Assembly: GCF_001436735.1 (NCBI RefSeq)
Contig: NZ_AYZE01000010.1
Span: 576 to 64,575 of the forward strand
Direction: 5' to 3'
DNA: 64,000 nt
Origin: Liquorilactobacillus cacaonum DSM 21116
GTDB lineage: Bacteria > Bacillota > Bacilli > Lactobacillales > Lactobacillaceae
The position numbers were made by a program, and so were the translations under genes. The notes below the pieces were generated by a model that was given only the letters and a program-made list of their open reading frames with translations, was not told the origin of the DNA and searched no databases. Shown here piece by piece: positions 50,029 to 58,978 of this stretch; within the stretch, counting starts at the first letter, position 1, and every line of letters begins with the position of its first letter.

Positions 50029-50119
50029 TGTAAGGTAATTACTTTTTACCTTCTAATCAATTCTCTTTCTCTCTTATGCCAGAAGCCTTGAAATTTTTAA
50101 TTTCTAGGCTTCTTTTTTT
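50029..50119 (+). ncRNA. Candidate CcpA-controlled small RNA with CU-rich region
   Basis: From the expected start near 50029 to the terminator there is no open reading frame. The RNA would have hairpin AAGGTAA/TTACCTT (50032-50052), an unpaired CU-rich stretch containing TTCTCTTTCTCTCTTATG (about 50061-50078) and a terminator. The CU-rich part could pair with ribosome binding sites. The layout resembles carbon-regulated sRNAs such as staphylococcal RsaI. The rest of the 416-nt gap 49911-50326 holds only the promoter of the next gene. Confidence 0.65.
50081..50119 (+). terminator. Terminator of the sRNA candidate
   Basis: AGAAGCCT-T-GAAAT/ATTTC-T-AGGCTTCT followed by TTTTTTT. Confidence 0.9.
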
Positions 50120-50326
50120 ATGGATATTTAATGGTCTAAATAATATCAATAATTATGATTAATTTTGAAACAATTGGACTATATAAATCAATAATGAGTG
50201 AAATATAATATATTTTCTAGGTAGCTTCTGGATAGTGTAGCTAAATTAAATATGGATCGATAATTGGTTGACTAAACAATGCTGGAAAATCTATACTTAT
50301 TCATGAAAAGGTGGGAATTATAAATT

Positions 50327-50635
50327 ATGAAGAGTAATGAAATACTAACCTTAATTGAGGAAATAACAAGAAACAATAATACTAAGTTTTTTGAAATCTC
50401 AAATATGGTACAAAATGGCAGAGCAGAGCTAGCTGTTCAAAGAGGTATGATAAAAAATGTTAGGATTTTACAGTTAAATATTCCACGTTCTTCAAACGTT
50501 ATTGCCTATGAAAATTATATCAACAAGAATTTTTATATGCCTAATGAGAACTTTGACCATTTTGAAGAATGGAAACGGACAGAGGATATCGAACAAATTG
50601 TTAAACAAATTTTAATTGAGAATCATATTTCTTAG
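50327..50635 (+). CDS. Hypothetical protein
   Basis: 102 aa, soluble and mixed alpha/beta (EILTLIEEITRNNNTKFF, VRILQLNIPRSSNVIAYENY). AAAGGTGGG precedes the ATG. A promoter-like TTGACT with TATACT (18 bp apart) lies about 40 bp upstream. No domain recognised. Not obviously linked to the phosphate genes that follow. Confidence 0.6.
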   Translation: MKSNEILTLIEEITRNNNTKFFEISNMVQNGRAELAVQRGMIKNVRILQLNIPRSSNVIAYENYINKNFYMPNENFDHFEEWKRTEDIEQIVKQILIENHIS

Positions 50636-50679
50636 TTTTATGTTCAAAAATTTAAAAAAGATAGTAAAAAAAACATTCA

Positions 50680-50739
50680 TTTACACAAACGTTACAATAA
50701 AGTGACGTTTAACTTTACATTCAGGTAATAGAATAATAC
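50680..50739 (+). promoter_or_regulatory. Pho-box array and promoter of the pst operon
   Basis: TTTACA (50680), GTTACA (50691), GTGACG (50702) and TTTACA (50714) repeat about every 11 bp, as in PhoB/PhoP boxes. They are followed by -10 TAATAC (50734-50739). Expected to be activated under phosphate limitation. Confidence 0.7.
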
Positions 50740-50767
50740 TTGTAACAACGAAAGGAAGAAGAAAAAA

Positions 50768-51673
50768 ATGAAAAAGATCACCAAAATTGCTACTGTTATT
50801 ATTGCCGCTTCAGCTATTCTTGTTGGATGTGGGAAAGCTAATTCAGGTTCATCATCGTCATCATCATCATCTGCATCAAGTAAAGCAGTTTCTGGAAAGA
50901 TTACAATTGTTGGATCAACTGCTTTACAACCATTGGTAGAAAAGGCAGCAGAGAATTTTCAAACAGATAATTCTAAAGTAAGTATCACTGTCCAAGGTGG
51001 TGGGTCTGGTACTGGCTTGAGCCAAGTGCAAGCCGGGGCAGTAACAGTTGGTAACTCTGATATCTTCGCACAACAAAGTGATGGTATTAAAGCGAGTGAA
51101 CTTGAAGATAACAAAGTTGCTGTTGTAGGGATGGCGCCTGTTGTCAACAAAAATGTTGGTGTAACTAACTTAACAATGAAACAATTACGTAATATCTTCA
51201 CAGGAAAAATCACTAACTGGAAAGAAGTTGGCGGAAAAGACCAATCGATTGTCTTGATTAATCGTGCTGAAGGTAGTGGAACACGTGCAACATTTGAAAC
51301 AAATGTTATGGACGGTCAAACTGCAGCTAAGTCTCAAGAACAAGATTCTAATGGGACAGTTCAAAAGATGGTTTCAGAAACACCAGGTGCAATTAGCTAC
51401 TTAGCTTTCTCATATATTACTTCTGATGTGCAAGCATTGTCACTTGATGGTGTTAAACCAACTGATGCTAATGTTATTACAAACAAATGGAAGATTTGGT
51501 CATACGAACACATGTATACAAAGGGTAAACCTAATGCTGCAACAAAAGCATTTCTCGATTACATGAAATCAGACAAAGTTCAAAAGAGTTTAGTAAAAGA
51601 ACTTGGATATCTTTCAATTAGCAAGATGAAAGTTCAAAAAGATTCAGATAACAAGGTAACTGAAATTAAATAG
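50768..51673 (+). CDS. pstS: Phosphate-binding lipoprotein PstS
   Basis: 301 aa. The lipobox AILVGCG gives a lipid-anchored Cys21, followed by a Ser-rich linker and the periplasmic-binding fold with phosphate loops (TIVGSTALQPLVEKAAE, GGGSGTGLSQVQAG, NRAEGSGTRATFE). Delivers phosphate to PstCAB. The Pho-box promoter lies upstream and an attenuating hairpin downstream, which fits higher expression than the permease genes. Confidence 0.96.
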   Translation: MKKITKIATVIIAASAILVGCGKANSGSSSSSSSSASSKAVSGKITIVGSTALQPLVEKAAENFQTDNSKVSITVQGGGSGTGLSQVQAGAVTVGNSDIFAQQSDGIKASELEDNKVAVVGMAPVVNKNVGVTNLTMKQLRNIFTGKITNWKEVGGKDQSIVLINRAEGSGTRATFETNVMDGQTAAKSQEQDSNGTVQKMVSETPGAISYLAFSYITSDVQALSLDGVKPTDANVITNKWKIWSYEHMYTKGKPNAATKAFLDYMKSDKVQKSLVKELGYLSISKMKVQKDSDNKVTEIK

Positions 51674-51738
51674 TAATGTAATACTTTGGTCTTTGATTGT
51701 ATAATAATTTAAGAATAATTGTTAGCAATGAATGATTA

Positions 51739-51785
51739 TTGGGGGTAGGCTATGTGAAAATTCATTTAGCTTACTCCCAAATTTT
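51739..51785 (+). terminator. Attenuator hairpin between pstS and pstC
   Basis: Fourteen-base arms, 51739-51752 with 51767-51780, pair throughout (three G:U pairs), followed only by a weak AATTTTGG tract. Partial termination would set a high PstS to PstCAB ratio. Confidence 0.65.
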
Positions 51786-51804
51786 GGTAGAAAGGTGATT
51801 TTTT

Positions 51805-52722
51805 ATGGACCCAATCAAAAATAAGATACAAAGCACCTCTAAAGAAACAAGACAAGATATAATTGGTAAGATTTTATCCTATTCATGTATAGCATTAATT
51901 GTAATTGTTGTTTTATCAATTTTTGCATTTGTAGCATCTAAAGGTTTGGCTACATTTATTGTTAATAAGGCAAGTATTAGTGATTTTTTGTTCGGAACTA
52001 ACTGGAATCCAATTGCAACTGATAAAGCAGGTAATCCTTTACTAGGTGCGTTACCAATGATAACAGGTTCTTTTGGAGTCACAATTCTTGCTGTTATTTT
52101 TGCGGCTCCTTTTGCTATTGGAACTGCATTATATATGACAGAAGTGGCATCAAAAAAAGGCGAAAAGTTACTTCAAAGTGTTATTGAGTTATTAGTTGGA
52201 ATTCCTTCTGTTGTCTATGGTTTTATTGGATTATCAGTTGTTGTTCCATTTGTTAGAATACATTTTGGTGGTTCGGGCTATGGAATTTTATCTGGGGCAT
52301 TTGTTCTTTTTGTCATGGTATTACCCACAGTTACGTCGATGACTGTGGATAGCTTACGTGCAGTTCCAAGGTACTATAAAGAAGCTTCTTTAGCATTAGG
52401 TGCAACCAAATGGCAGACAATTTATAAAGTGTTGCTTCGTTCGGCAACTTCAGGTATTTTAACAGCAATTATTTTTGGGATGGCACGTGCTTTTGGTGAG
52501 GCACTGGCTGTACAAATGGTCATTGGGAATGCTGCAATTATGCCAAAAGGGTTGTTAGCACCTGCATCTACCTTAACCAGTGTTCTTACAATGGGAATCG
52601 GAAACACTGTTATGGGTACGGTTGGAAACAATGCTCTTTGGTCATTAGCTTTGATGTTGTTATTAATGTCATTGATTTTCAACATAATTGTAAGATTCAT
52701 TGGTCGCAAAGGGAGAATGTAA
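51805..52722 (+). CDS. pstC: Phosphate ABC transporter permease PstC
   Basis: 305 aa with six membrane helices. The ABC permease EAA loop is YYKEASLALGATKWQTIYKVLL. An extracytoplasmic loop (LFGTNWNPIATDKAGNPLLG) typical of PstC is present. The ribosome binding site is AAAGGTGAT. Partner of PstA in the high-affinity phosphate channel. Confidence 0.96.
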   Translation: MDPIKNKIQSTSKETRQDIIGKILSYSCIALIVIVVLSIFAFVASKGLATFIVNKASISDFLFGTNWNPIATDKAGNPLLGALPMITGSFGVTILAVIFAAPFAIGTALYMTEVASKKGEKLLQSVIELLVGIPSVVYGFIGLSVVVPFVRIHFGGSGYGILSGAFVLFVMVLPTVTSMTVDSLRAVPRYYKEASLALGATKWQTIYKVLLRSATSGILTAIIFGMARAFGEALAVQMVIGNAAIMPKGLLAPASTLTSVLTMGIGNTVMGTVGNNALWSLALMLLLMSLIFNIIVRFIGRKGRM

Positions 52723-52723
52723 C

Positions 52724-53611
52724 ATGAAAACAAAATTACAGAATAATATAGCTATTACTGTTATTCGAATTATTGCAGCACTTGTGGTTTTGATTCTTGC
52801 TTTTTTATTAGGAGATATTTTAATATCAGGTGTTCCTCATATTTCTTGGCACTTTCTAACTGCTCCATCGCAGTCCTTTACCAGTGGTGGGGGAATTGGA
52901 GTACAGCTATTTAATTCAATTTATTTATTGATTTTAACGTTAATAATTTCATTTCCAATTTCTTTAGGTGCAGGGATTTTTTTGTCTGAGTACGCACCAA
53001 AAAATTTCTTTACAGCAACAGTACGTATGGCGATTGAAGTTTTAAGCTCTCTTCCATCTGTTGTTGTCGGTTTGTTTGGCTTTTTATTATTTGTTGTTCA
53101 AATGGATATGGGTTTTTCAATTCTATCTGGAGCAATTGCGTTAACATTTTTTAACCTTCCTTTATTGACCAGAAATATTGAGGAGTCTTTGCGCTCTGTA
53201 CCAGATTTGCAAAGGGAAGCTGGATTGGCCCTTGGACTTTCAAAATGGAAAACTGTTACTAAAATAATTTTGCCAGAAGCCCTTCCTGGAATTATAACTG
53301 GTGTTGTACTTGGAGCTGGTCGTGTCTTCGGTGAGGCTGCTGCATTAATCTATACGGCAGGTCAAAGTGCAACAAACATTAATTTTGGGAACTGGAATCC
53401 TTTTAATTCAACAAGCCCTCTTAATTTAATGAGACCAGCTGAGACTTTAGCAGTTCATATCTGGAAAATTAATTCTGAAGGTGTTATGCCCGATGCTGCA
53501 GCGGTTTCAGCTGGATCATCTGCTGTTTTGATTATTGCTGTTTTGATTTTTAATTTTTCTGCCCGATTAATTGGAAATCGGTTATATCGTAAGTTAACAG
53601 CAACAAAATAG
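52724..53611 (+). CDS. pstA: Phosphate ABC transporter permease PstA
   Basis: 295 aa, six membrane helices, EAA loop LQREAGLALGLSKWKTVTKIIL. The ATG at 52724 immediately follows the pstC stop, with GGGAG upstream. An in-frame GTG-type start at 52700 lies inside pstC and lacks a ribosome binding site. Forms the transmembrane channel with PstC. Confidence 0.95.
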   Translation: MKTKLQNNIAITVIRIIAALVVLILAFLLGDILISGVPHISWHFLTAPSQSFTSGGGIGVQLFNSIYLLILTLIISFPISLGAGIFLSEYAPKNFFTATVRMAIEVLSSLPSVVVGLFGFLLFVVQMDMGFSILSGAIALTFFNLPLLTRNIEESLRSVPDLQREAGLALGLSKWKTVTKIILPEALPGIITGVVLGAGRVFGEAAALIYTAGQSATNINFGNWNPFNSTSPLNLMRPAETLAVHIWKINSEGVMPDAAAVSAGSSAVLIIAVLIFNFSARLIGNRLYRKLTATK

Positions 53612-53623
53612 GAGGATTTAGAA

Positions 53624-54433
53624 ATGGGAATTAATAAGTATGACTTTAATGAAAAAAATATCTTAAAATTTGATTCAAATGAGCATGAAATCGCGATTGC
53701 GACCAAAAAATTGCAGGTTTTTTACGGGGATAATCATGCATTGTTTGATGGTGACTTGGAATTTGAAAGATATAAAATTACGTCTTTAATAGGTGCATCA
53801 GGATCTGGAAAATCAACATACTTACGATCTTTGAATCGAATGAATGACAATGTTGCCAGAGTTGAAGGTGAGATTCAGTATCGCGGACTAAATGTAAACT
53901 CAAAAAAAATAAATGTTTATGAGATGAGAAAACACATCGGGATGGTTTTTCAAAGGCCTAATCCTTTTTCAAAATCAATTAGCGAAAATATTACTTTTGC
54001 ATTAAAAGAACAAGGATTAAAAGATAAAAAGAAACTTGAAGAAGTTGTTGAAAGCAGTTTAAAGGATGCAGCACTTTGGGATGAAGTTAAAGACGACTTA
54101 AATAAAAGTGCTTGGTCACTTTCAGGGGGGCAACAACAACGGTTATGCATTGCTCGTACGATTGCAATGAAACCTGATATTTTGTTATTAGATGAACCCG
54201 CAAGTGCATTGGATCCAATTTCAACAAGTAAGATCGAAGAAACATTGGTGGAATTGAAAAAGCGTTATACAATTATTATTGTGACACATAATATGCAACA
54301 AGCATCTAGAATTAGTGATTATACTGCTTTTTTTCACTTAGGTCATATTCTTGAATATGATAAGACAAAGCACATTTTTACAACACCTAAAGTTACGGCA
54401 ACAAATGATTATATTTCCGGGAACTTTGGCTAG
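53624..54433 (+). CDS. pstB1: Phosphate ABC transporter ATPase PstB (first copy)
   Basis: 269 aa. Walker [11 protein letters not shown] loop [12 protein letters not shown], signature [16 protein letters not shown], Walker [14 protein letters not shown] loop VTHNMQQ. Followed 11 nt later by a second pstB. The N-terminal 35 residues extend beyond the usual PstB. Two pstB genes in tandem are common in lactobacilli. Confidence 0.96.
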   Translation: MGINKYDFNEKNILKFDSNEHEIAIATKKLQVFYGDNHALFDGDLEFERYKITSLIGASGSGKSTYLRSLNRMNDNVARVEGEIQYRGLNVNSKKINVYEMRKHIGMVFQRPNPFSKSISENITFALKEQGLKDKKKLEEVVESSLKDAALWDEVKDDLNKSAWSLSGGQQQRLCIARTIAMKPDILLLDEPASALDPISTSKIEETLVELKKRYTIIIVTHNMQQASRISDYTAFFHLGHILEYDKTKHIFTTPKVTATNDYISGNFG

Positions 54434-54444
54434 GAGGCACAAAT

Positions 54445-55200
54445 ATGGAAGAATTTATTACTACAAAAGACATACATCTGTATTATGGGAAAAAAGAGGC
54501 ATTAAAGGGAATCAACCTATCATTCCCCAATAAGGGAATTAATGCCTTAATTGGTCCATCAGGTTGCGGGAAGTCAACATATTTGCGAACTCTTAATCGA
54601 ATGAATGATTTGATACCTTCAGTAACAATGACAGGAAGCATTATGATTAATGGTGAGGACATATATAGTCCAAAAATGGATACAGTTGATTTAAGAAAAA
54701 AAGTTGGTATGGTTTTTCAACAACCGAATCCTTTTCCATTTTCTATTTATGAGAACGTGACTTATGGACTAAGAATTGCTGGTATTAAGGATAAGCAAAT
54801 ATTAGATGAACGTGTGGAACAAAGCCTAAAGCAAGCTGCTGTTTGGGATGAGGTCAAAGACAATTTACACAAAAGTGCACTGTCACTTTCTGGTGGTCAG
54901 CAACAACGTGTATGTATTGCGAGAGTACTAGCAGTTCAGCCAGATGTAATTTTGCTAGATGAACCAACGAGTGCATTGGATCCAGTATCGAGCGGACTAA
55001 TTGAAGATATGCTTTTAACAATCAGGGATAATTATACTATCATCATAGTAACTCATAATTTACAGCAAGCTTCACGAATTTCTGACAGAACTGCTTTCTT
55101 CTTAAATGGAGAATTGATTGAGGAAGGTAAAACAAAGGGTGTATTTTTAAATCCGCAAAGACAAGAAACAGATGACTATATTAGTGGACGTTTTGGATAG
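54445..55200 (+). CDS. pstB2: Phosphate ABC transporter ATPase PstB (second copy)
   Basis: 251 aa. Walker [11 protein letters not shown] loop [12 protein letters not shown], signature [16 protein letters not shown], Walker [13 protein letters not shown] loop VTHNLQQ. It is the canonical PstB length. The two copies may form a heterodimeric motor or serve different conditions. Confidence 0.96.
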   Translation: MEEFITTKDIHLYYGKKEALKGINLSFPNKGINALIGPSGCGKSTYLRTLNRMNDLIPSVTMTGSIMINGEDIYSPKMDTVDLRKKVGMVFQQPNPFPFSIYENVTYGLRIAGIKDKQILDERVEQSLKQAAVWDEVKDNLHKSALSLSGGQQQRVCIARVLAVQPDVILLDEPTSALDPVSSGLIEDMLLTIRDNYTIIIVTHNLQQASRISDRTAFFLNGELIEEGKTKGVFLNPQRQETDDYISGRFG

Positions 55201-55216
55201 AAAAGGGGGAATTTAA

Positions 55217-55891
55217 ATGAGAAAAATTTTAGAAGAACAAATTGAAAACCTTCATCAAGATTTTGCTAAAATGGGCTTTGATGTTGCAAAGTCACTTGAA
55301 AATGCAACAAAAGTTTTTGAAACACATGATAAAGAATTAGCTAAGGAAGTTTTACAAAAAGATGTTGCAATAAATGAAAGCGAAATTTATCTAGAAAGAA
55401 AAACGGCTCAAGTTATTGCTTTACAACAGCCAGTAGCCAGTGATTTACGAGTCTTGATTACGATTTTGAAGGCAAGTTCTGATTTGGAAAGAATTGGTGA
55501 CCATGCTGTAAGTATCGTACACTCAGTTAAGAGAATTACTGAGGCTAATCGTAATAAAGAAATTGAAGATATTTTGGTAGAGATGAGCAAACATGTTGAT
55601 AAAATGTTGCTAGATGTAATTGATGCATATGTGCACAATGATGAAGAAAAGGCTCGGGCTGTCGCAGATTCTGACAAGCTTAATGATAATTATTTAAGAG
55701 ATGTTCGAAAAAAAGCATTAGATGAAATGCAGGCTGATTCTGATTTTGTAAGTGTTGGGTCAGAATATATGGTAATTGCTACTCATTTTGAAAGAATGGG
55801 TGATTATGTAACTAATGTTTCAGAATGGATTGTATATACAAATACAGGAAGAATTGTAGAACTTGGGCCAACTGATTTGGAAAAAAAATAA
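55217..55891 (+). CDS. phoU: Phosphate signalling protein PhoU
   Basis: 224 aa, two three-helix PhoU repeats with metal-binding E/D-rich motifs (ASSDLERIGDHAVSIV and ATHFERMGDYVTNVSEW). It links Pst transport to the sensor kinase and is the last gene of the operon. The ribosome binding site is AAAGGGGG. Confidence 0.96.
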   Translation: MRKILEEQIENLHQDFAKMGFDVAKSLENATKVFETHDKELAKEVLQKDVAINESEIYLERKTAQVIALQQPVASDLRVLITILKASSDLERIGDHAVSIVHSVKRITEANRNKEIEDILVEMSKHVDKMLLDVIDAYVHNDEEKARAVADSDKLNDNYLRDVRKKALDEMQADSDFVSVGSEYMVIATHFERMGDYVTNVSEWIVYTNTGRIVELGPTDLEKK

Positions 55892-55968
55892 TTAATTGGT
55901 CGGGCAAAATTAAAAAAAATGAACATTTTAAATCCTGATAATTCAGACTTTAAAGTGGATTTCAAAGG

Positions 55969-56008
55969 AGCGTTACAAAACTAGCAAGTTTGTAGCGCTT
56001 TTTTTTTT
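55969..56008 (+). terminator. Terminator of the pst operon
   Basis: AGCGTTACAAA/TTTGTAGCGCT perfect 11-bp stem (one G:T), then T10. Confidence 0.93.
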
Positions 56009-56053
56009 GAGTTAATGATTGTACTAGGTAAAAAAATATGATATTTTTTACAT

Positions 56054-56074
56054 AAATGAAAAGGATTCTCATTT
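56054..56074. promoter_or_regulatory. Fur-like operator upstream of feoA
   Basis: Palindromic AAATGA...TCATTT (AAATGAAAAGGATTCTCATT and one more T), resembling Fur/DtxR-type iron boxes. It lies 15 bp before the feoA start, so a bound repressor would block expression when iron is sufficient. Confidence 0.6.
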
Positions 56075-56088
56075 AGAAGGTGTAAATT

Positions 56089-56568
56089 TTGAAAACTTTG
56101 GCTGAAATTAAAAATAAGGGGACATATGTAATTACAGAGATTTTAGGTGACAAAAAAATAATTAGGCGACTCAACGAAATTGGAATAGTGAATAACGTAA
56201 CATTTAGTTTACTAAACGGTACTGATGAGTTTTCAGGAAAAGTGATTATTTTGCGGGGACAAAGATTGGCAATAAGTTCATCACTTGCTAGAAAATTGCT
56301 TGTGATAAATGTAAACGAAGAAATCGACAAAAATTTGCAAAAATTATCACAATTACATATTGGAGATATTGGAGTTGCAGTAAAGATTAATGGTTCAAGG
56401 CCTTTAAGAAAGAGACTATTGGATATGGGGCTGACAGGCCATACGCCTATTAAGGTTTGTCAAATAGCTCCTTTGGGTGATCCCATTGAAATTGAATTAA
56501 GAGGGTACAAATTAAGTTTGCGAAAAGAAGAAGCAGACTATGTTGTAGTTAGGAGTGTTGGCATTTGA
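56089..56568 (+). CDS. feoA: FeoA with two tandem FeoA domains
   Basis: 159 aa, about twice the usual length of 75-85. Both halves show the SH3-like FeoA pattern: residues 1-75 (IRRLNEIGIVNNVTFSLL) and 85-158 (LRKRLLDMGLTGHTPIKVCQIAPLGDPIEIEL, split), the second being closer to consensus. It starts at TTG after AGAAGGTG. Its stop overlaps the feoB TTG. Cytoplasmic partner of FeoB in ferrous iron uptake. Confidence 0.9.
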   Translation: MKTLAEIKNKGTYVITEILGDKKIIRRLNEIGIVNNVTFSLLNGTDEFSGKVIILRGQRLAISSSLARKLLVINVNEEIDKNLQKLSQLHIGDIGVAVKINGSRPLRKRLLDMGLTGHTPIKVCQIAPLGDPIEIELRGYKLSLRKEEADYVVVRSVGI

Positions 56569-58691
56569 AAAATATTGCGTTAGTTGGTAATCCAAATAGC
56601 GGAAAAACGACTCTTTTTAATGTTCTTACGGGTTCTACTCAAACGATTGGCAACTGGCCTGGCGTAACAGTTGAGAAAAAATCAGGGAAATTAAAAAAAG
56701 ATGACAATATAATTATTCAAGATTTGCCGGGAACCTATTCTTTATCTCCTTATAGCATCGAAGAAGTTGTTACTCGAAAATTCATAATAGAAGAGCGCCC
56801 AAATCTAATAGTAGATGTTTTAGATGCAACAAATCTTGAAAGAAATCTCTATCTAACATTACAATTAATGGAAACAGGAATTCCAGTAGTTTTGGCAATG
56901 AATATGATGGATATAATGGAAAAGTCTGGTAAGAAGATAAACATCGATAAATTGTCTTATTTATTGTCAGTACAGGTAGTTTGGATTAGTGCTTTAAAAA
57001 AAAGAAATATGGCAAAATTGGAAAGAGAAATCGAAATACAACAGAATTTATATCCTTATCCAGAATATGATGAACGCTTGGAAAGTGCGCTTTGTATGAT
57101 TGAAGACACTATCAAGAATAGCGTAAGCAAAGAAAATCTACGTTGGTATGCAATTAAATTATTTGAATGTGATGAGCAAGTTAAAGATGAACTGCAGTTA
57201 GATGATGAAAAAAAAGAAGAAATTGACGGAATAATTGAAACTGCTGAAGAAATTTTTGGCGATAATAGTGACAGTATTGTAGTGAATGCTAGATATGACT
57301 TTATTGCAAAAATAATTGAAATGTCGGTAATTTCTACGGATGATTTTAAAGCAACCATGAGTGATAAAATTGATAATGTGCTAACAAACCGTTTTTTTGC
57401 ACTACCAATTTTCATTATGATAATGTGGTTTATATACTATCTATCAATCCAAACTATAGGTACTATGGGATCAGATTGGGTCAATAATGTACTTTTTGGG
57501 AACTGGATTCCGAATTTTGCTACCTCAATGCTACAAAATCTTGATGTTGCACACTGGATGCAAGGATTAGTAGTAGACGGTATAATTAATGGGATGGGCT
57601 CGATTTTAGGATTTGTACCGCAAATTATGATGCTATTTCTTTGTTTAGGAATTTTGGAAGACTGTGGATATATGGCAAGAATTGCTTTTGTTATGGATCG
57701 GATTTTTCATAAATTCAATTTGTCTGGTAAGTCTTTTATACCAATGTTAATTTCGACAGGTTGTGGTGTCCCTGGGATTATGGCAACTAGAACGATTGAA
57801 AATGAAAAGGATCGAAAAATGACAATTATGCTTACAACTTTTATGCCATGTTCTGCCAAATTAACAGTAATTGCACTAATAGCGGGGACTTTTTTCCCAC
57901 ATCAAAGTTGGGTAGCTCCTTCAGCCTATTTTATGGGAATGTTAGCGGTTATTGGTTCAGGAGTTTTTTTAAAGAAGACGAAACTTTTTTCGGGTCCCCC
58001 ATTGCCATTTGTAATGGAGTTACCCACTTATCATTTTCCAAGGGCAGCAAATGTGGCAAATCAAGTTATAAACAGGGCAAAAGGTTTTATAAAGAAAGCT
58101 GGAACAATTATTTTTGCTTCGTGTGTTATGATTTGGTTCTTTTCAAGTTTTAATTTTAAGTTGCAAACTGTTCCACAAGCACAAAGCATGTTAAAAGTAT
58201 TCGGTACTATTTTGTCACCAATATTTGCTCCATTAGGTTTTGGTGATTGGCATGCAACTGTCGCTGTTTTAGCAGGACTAATTGCGAAGGAAAACTGTGT
58301 TGGAACACTGAGAATTGCATTTGGTAGTGAATCTTCAGCAGCTTTTACAGAAACGCTCAGAACATCATATTCAGCTGTTGCTGGATATTCATTTCTAACA
58401 TTTAATTTACTCTGTGCACCTTGTTTTGCAGCCATCGGGACGATGTATAAAGAATATGGGGATGCTAGGTGGACATTAAGAGCAGTAGGGTATCAAACAG
58501 CTGTCGCATATTTGGTTTCGGTACTAATTTATCAAACTTTTCAACTAGCGAATGGTAAAATTAGTTGGCATTCTATATTGCTTGTTATTTTTGTGATCTC
58601 ATTATTCGTTTATGGATTAGTTATTAAAACTGATAAGAAAGATACGCTGTTTAAAATTCAAAATGAAATGAAGGGAGATTCAATAATATGA
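56565..58691 (+). CDS. feoB: Ferrous iron transporter FeoB
   Basis: 708 aa. The N-terminal G domain has G1 GNPNSGKTT, G3 DLPGTYS and G4 NMMD, followed by the GDI helical region and a C-terminal membrane domain with Gate motifs (STGCGVPGIMATRTIEN, MPCSAKLTVIALIAG, LCAPCFAAIGTM). Starts at TTG overlapping the feoA stop. Ends overlapping the small Cys-rich gene. Central uptake system for Fe2+. Confidence 0.97.
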   Translation: MKNIALVGNPNSGKTTLFNVLTGSTQTIGNWPGVTVEKKSGKLKKDDNIIIQDLPGTYSLSPYSIEEVVTRKFIIEERPNLIVDVLDATNLERNLYLTLQLMETGIPVVLAMNMMDIMEKSGKKINIDKLSYLLSVQVVWISALKKRNMAKLEREIEIQQNLYPYPEYDERLESALCMIEDTIKNSVSKENLRWYAIKLFECDEQVKDELQLDDEKKEEIDGIIETAEEIFGDNSDSIVVNARYDFIAKIIEMSVISTDDFKATMSDKIDNVLTNRFFALPIFIMIMWFIYYLSIQTIGTMGSDWVNNVLFGNWIPNFATSMLQNLDVAHWMQGLVVDGIINGMGSILGFVPQIMMLFLCLGILEDCGYMARIAFVMDRIFHKFNLSGKSFIPMLISTGCGVPGIMATRTIENEKDRKMTIMLTTFMPCSAKLTVIALIAGTFFPHQSWVAPSAYFMGMLAVIGSGVFLKKTKLFSGPPLPFVMELPTYHFPRAANVANQVINRAKGFIKKAGTIIFASCVMIWFFSSFNFKLQTVPQAQSMLKVFGTILSPIFAPLGFGDWHATVAVLAGLIAKENCVGTLRIAFGSESSAAFTETLRTSYSAVAGYSFLTFNLLCAPCFAAIGTMYKEYGDARWTLRAVGYQTAVAYLVSVLIYQTFQLANGKISWHSILLVIFVISLFVYGLVIKTDKKDTLFKIQNEMKGDSII

Positions 58692-58843
58692 TTGCAACTA
58701 TTATTTTAGCAATTATAATATTTACGGCTTTTTTCTATATTCTCTATGCACGCTTTTTTAAGAAGGGAAATAGTGGGTGTCATGACTGTGAGGATATAGG
58801 GTGCCCACTTGTGAATAGTCATCAGGAAAGTAGAAAAAAATAA
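58688..58843 (+). CDS. FeoB-associated Cys-rich membrane peptide
   Basis: 51 aa. One membrane helix (IATIILAIIIFTAFFYILYA) is followed by a Cys-rich tail GCHDCEDIGCPLV. This matches the FeoB-associated Cys-rich family found at the end of Firmicutes feo operons. Its ATG overlaps the feoB stop. It probably handles Fe2+ on the inner face. Confidence 0.88.
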   Translation: MIATIILAIIIFTAFFYILYARFFKKGNSGCHDCEDIGCPLVNSHQESRKK

Positions 58844-58978
58844 TTAAAGTAACTTAATTAAAAAAACTTTGTAAGTCATTCTTTTGTGAAATTTTTCAAA
58901 TATTAATTAGAATTGTTGCAAAAATGTGTTAGAATATAGACGTACTCAAAAGAGTAATACAATTTAGGAGGCTGTTTT

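Noticed and set aside
52934..52950. ACGTTAATAAT inside pstA, similar to the right half of the late-region element
   Set aside because: The left half TCACGT at the fixed distance is missing and it lies in host coding DNA, so it is a chance partial match.
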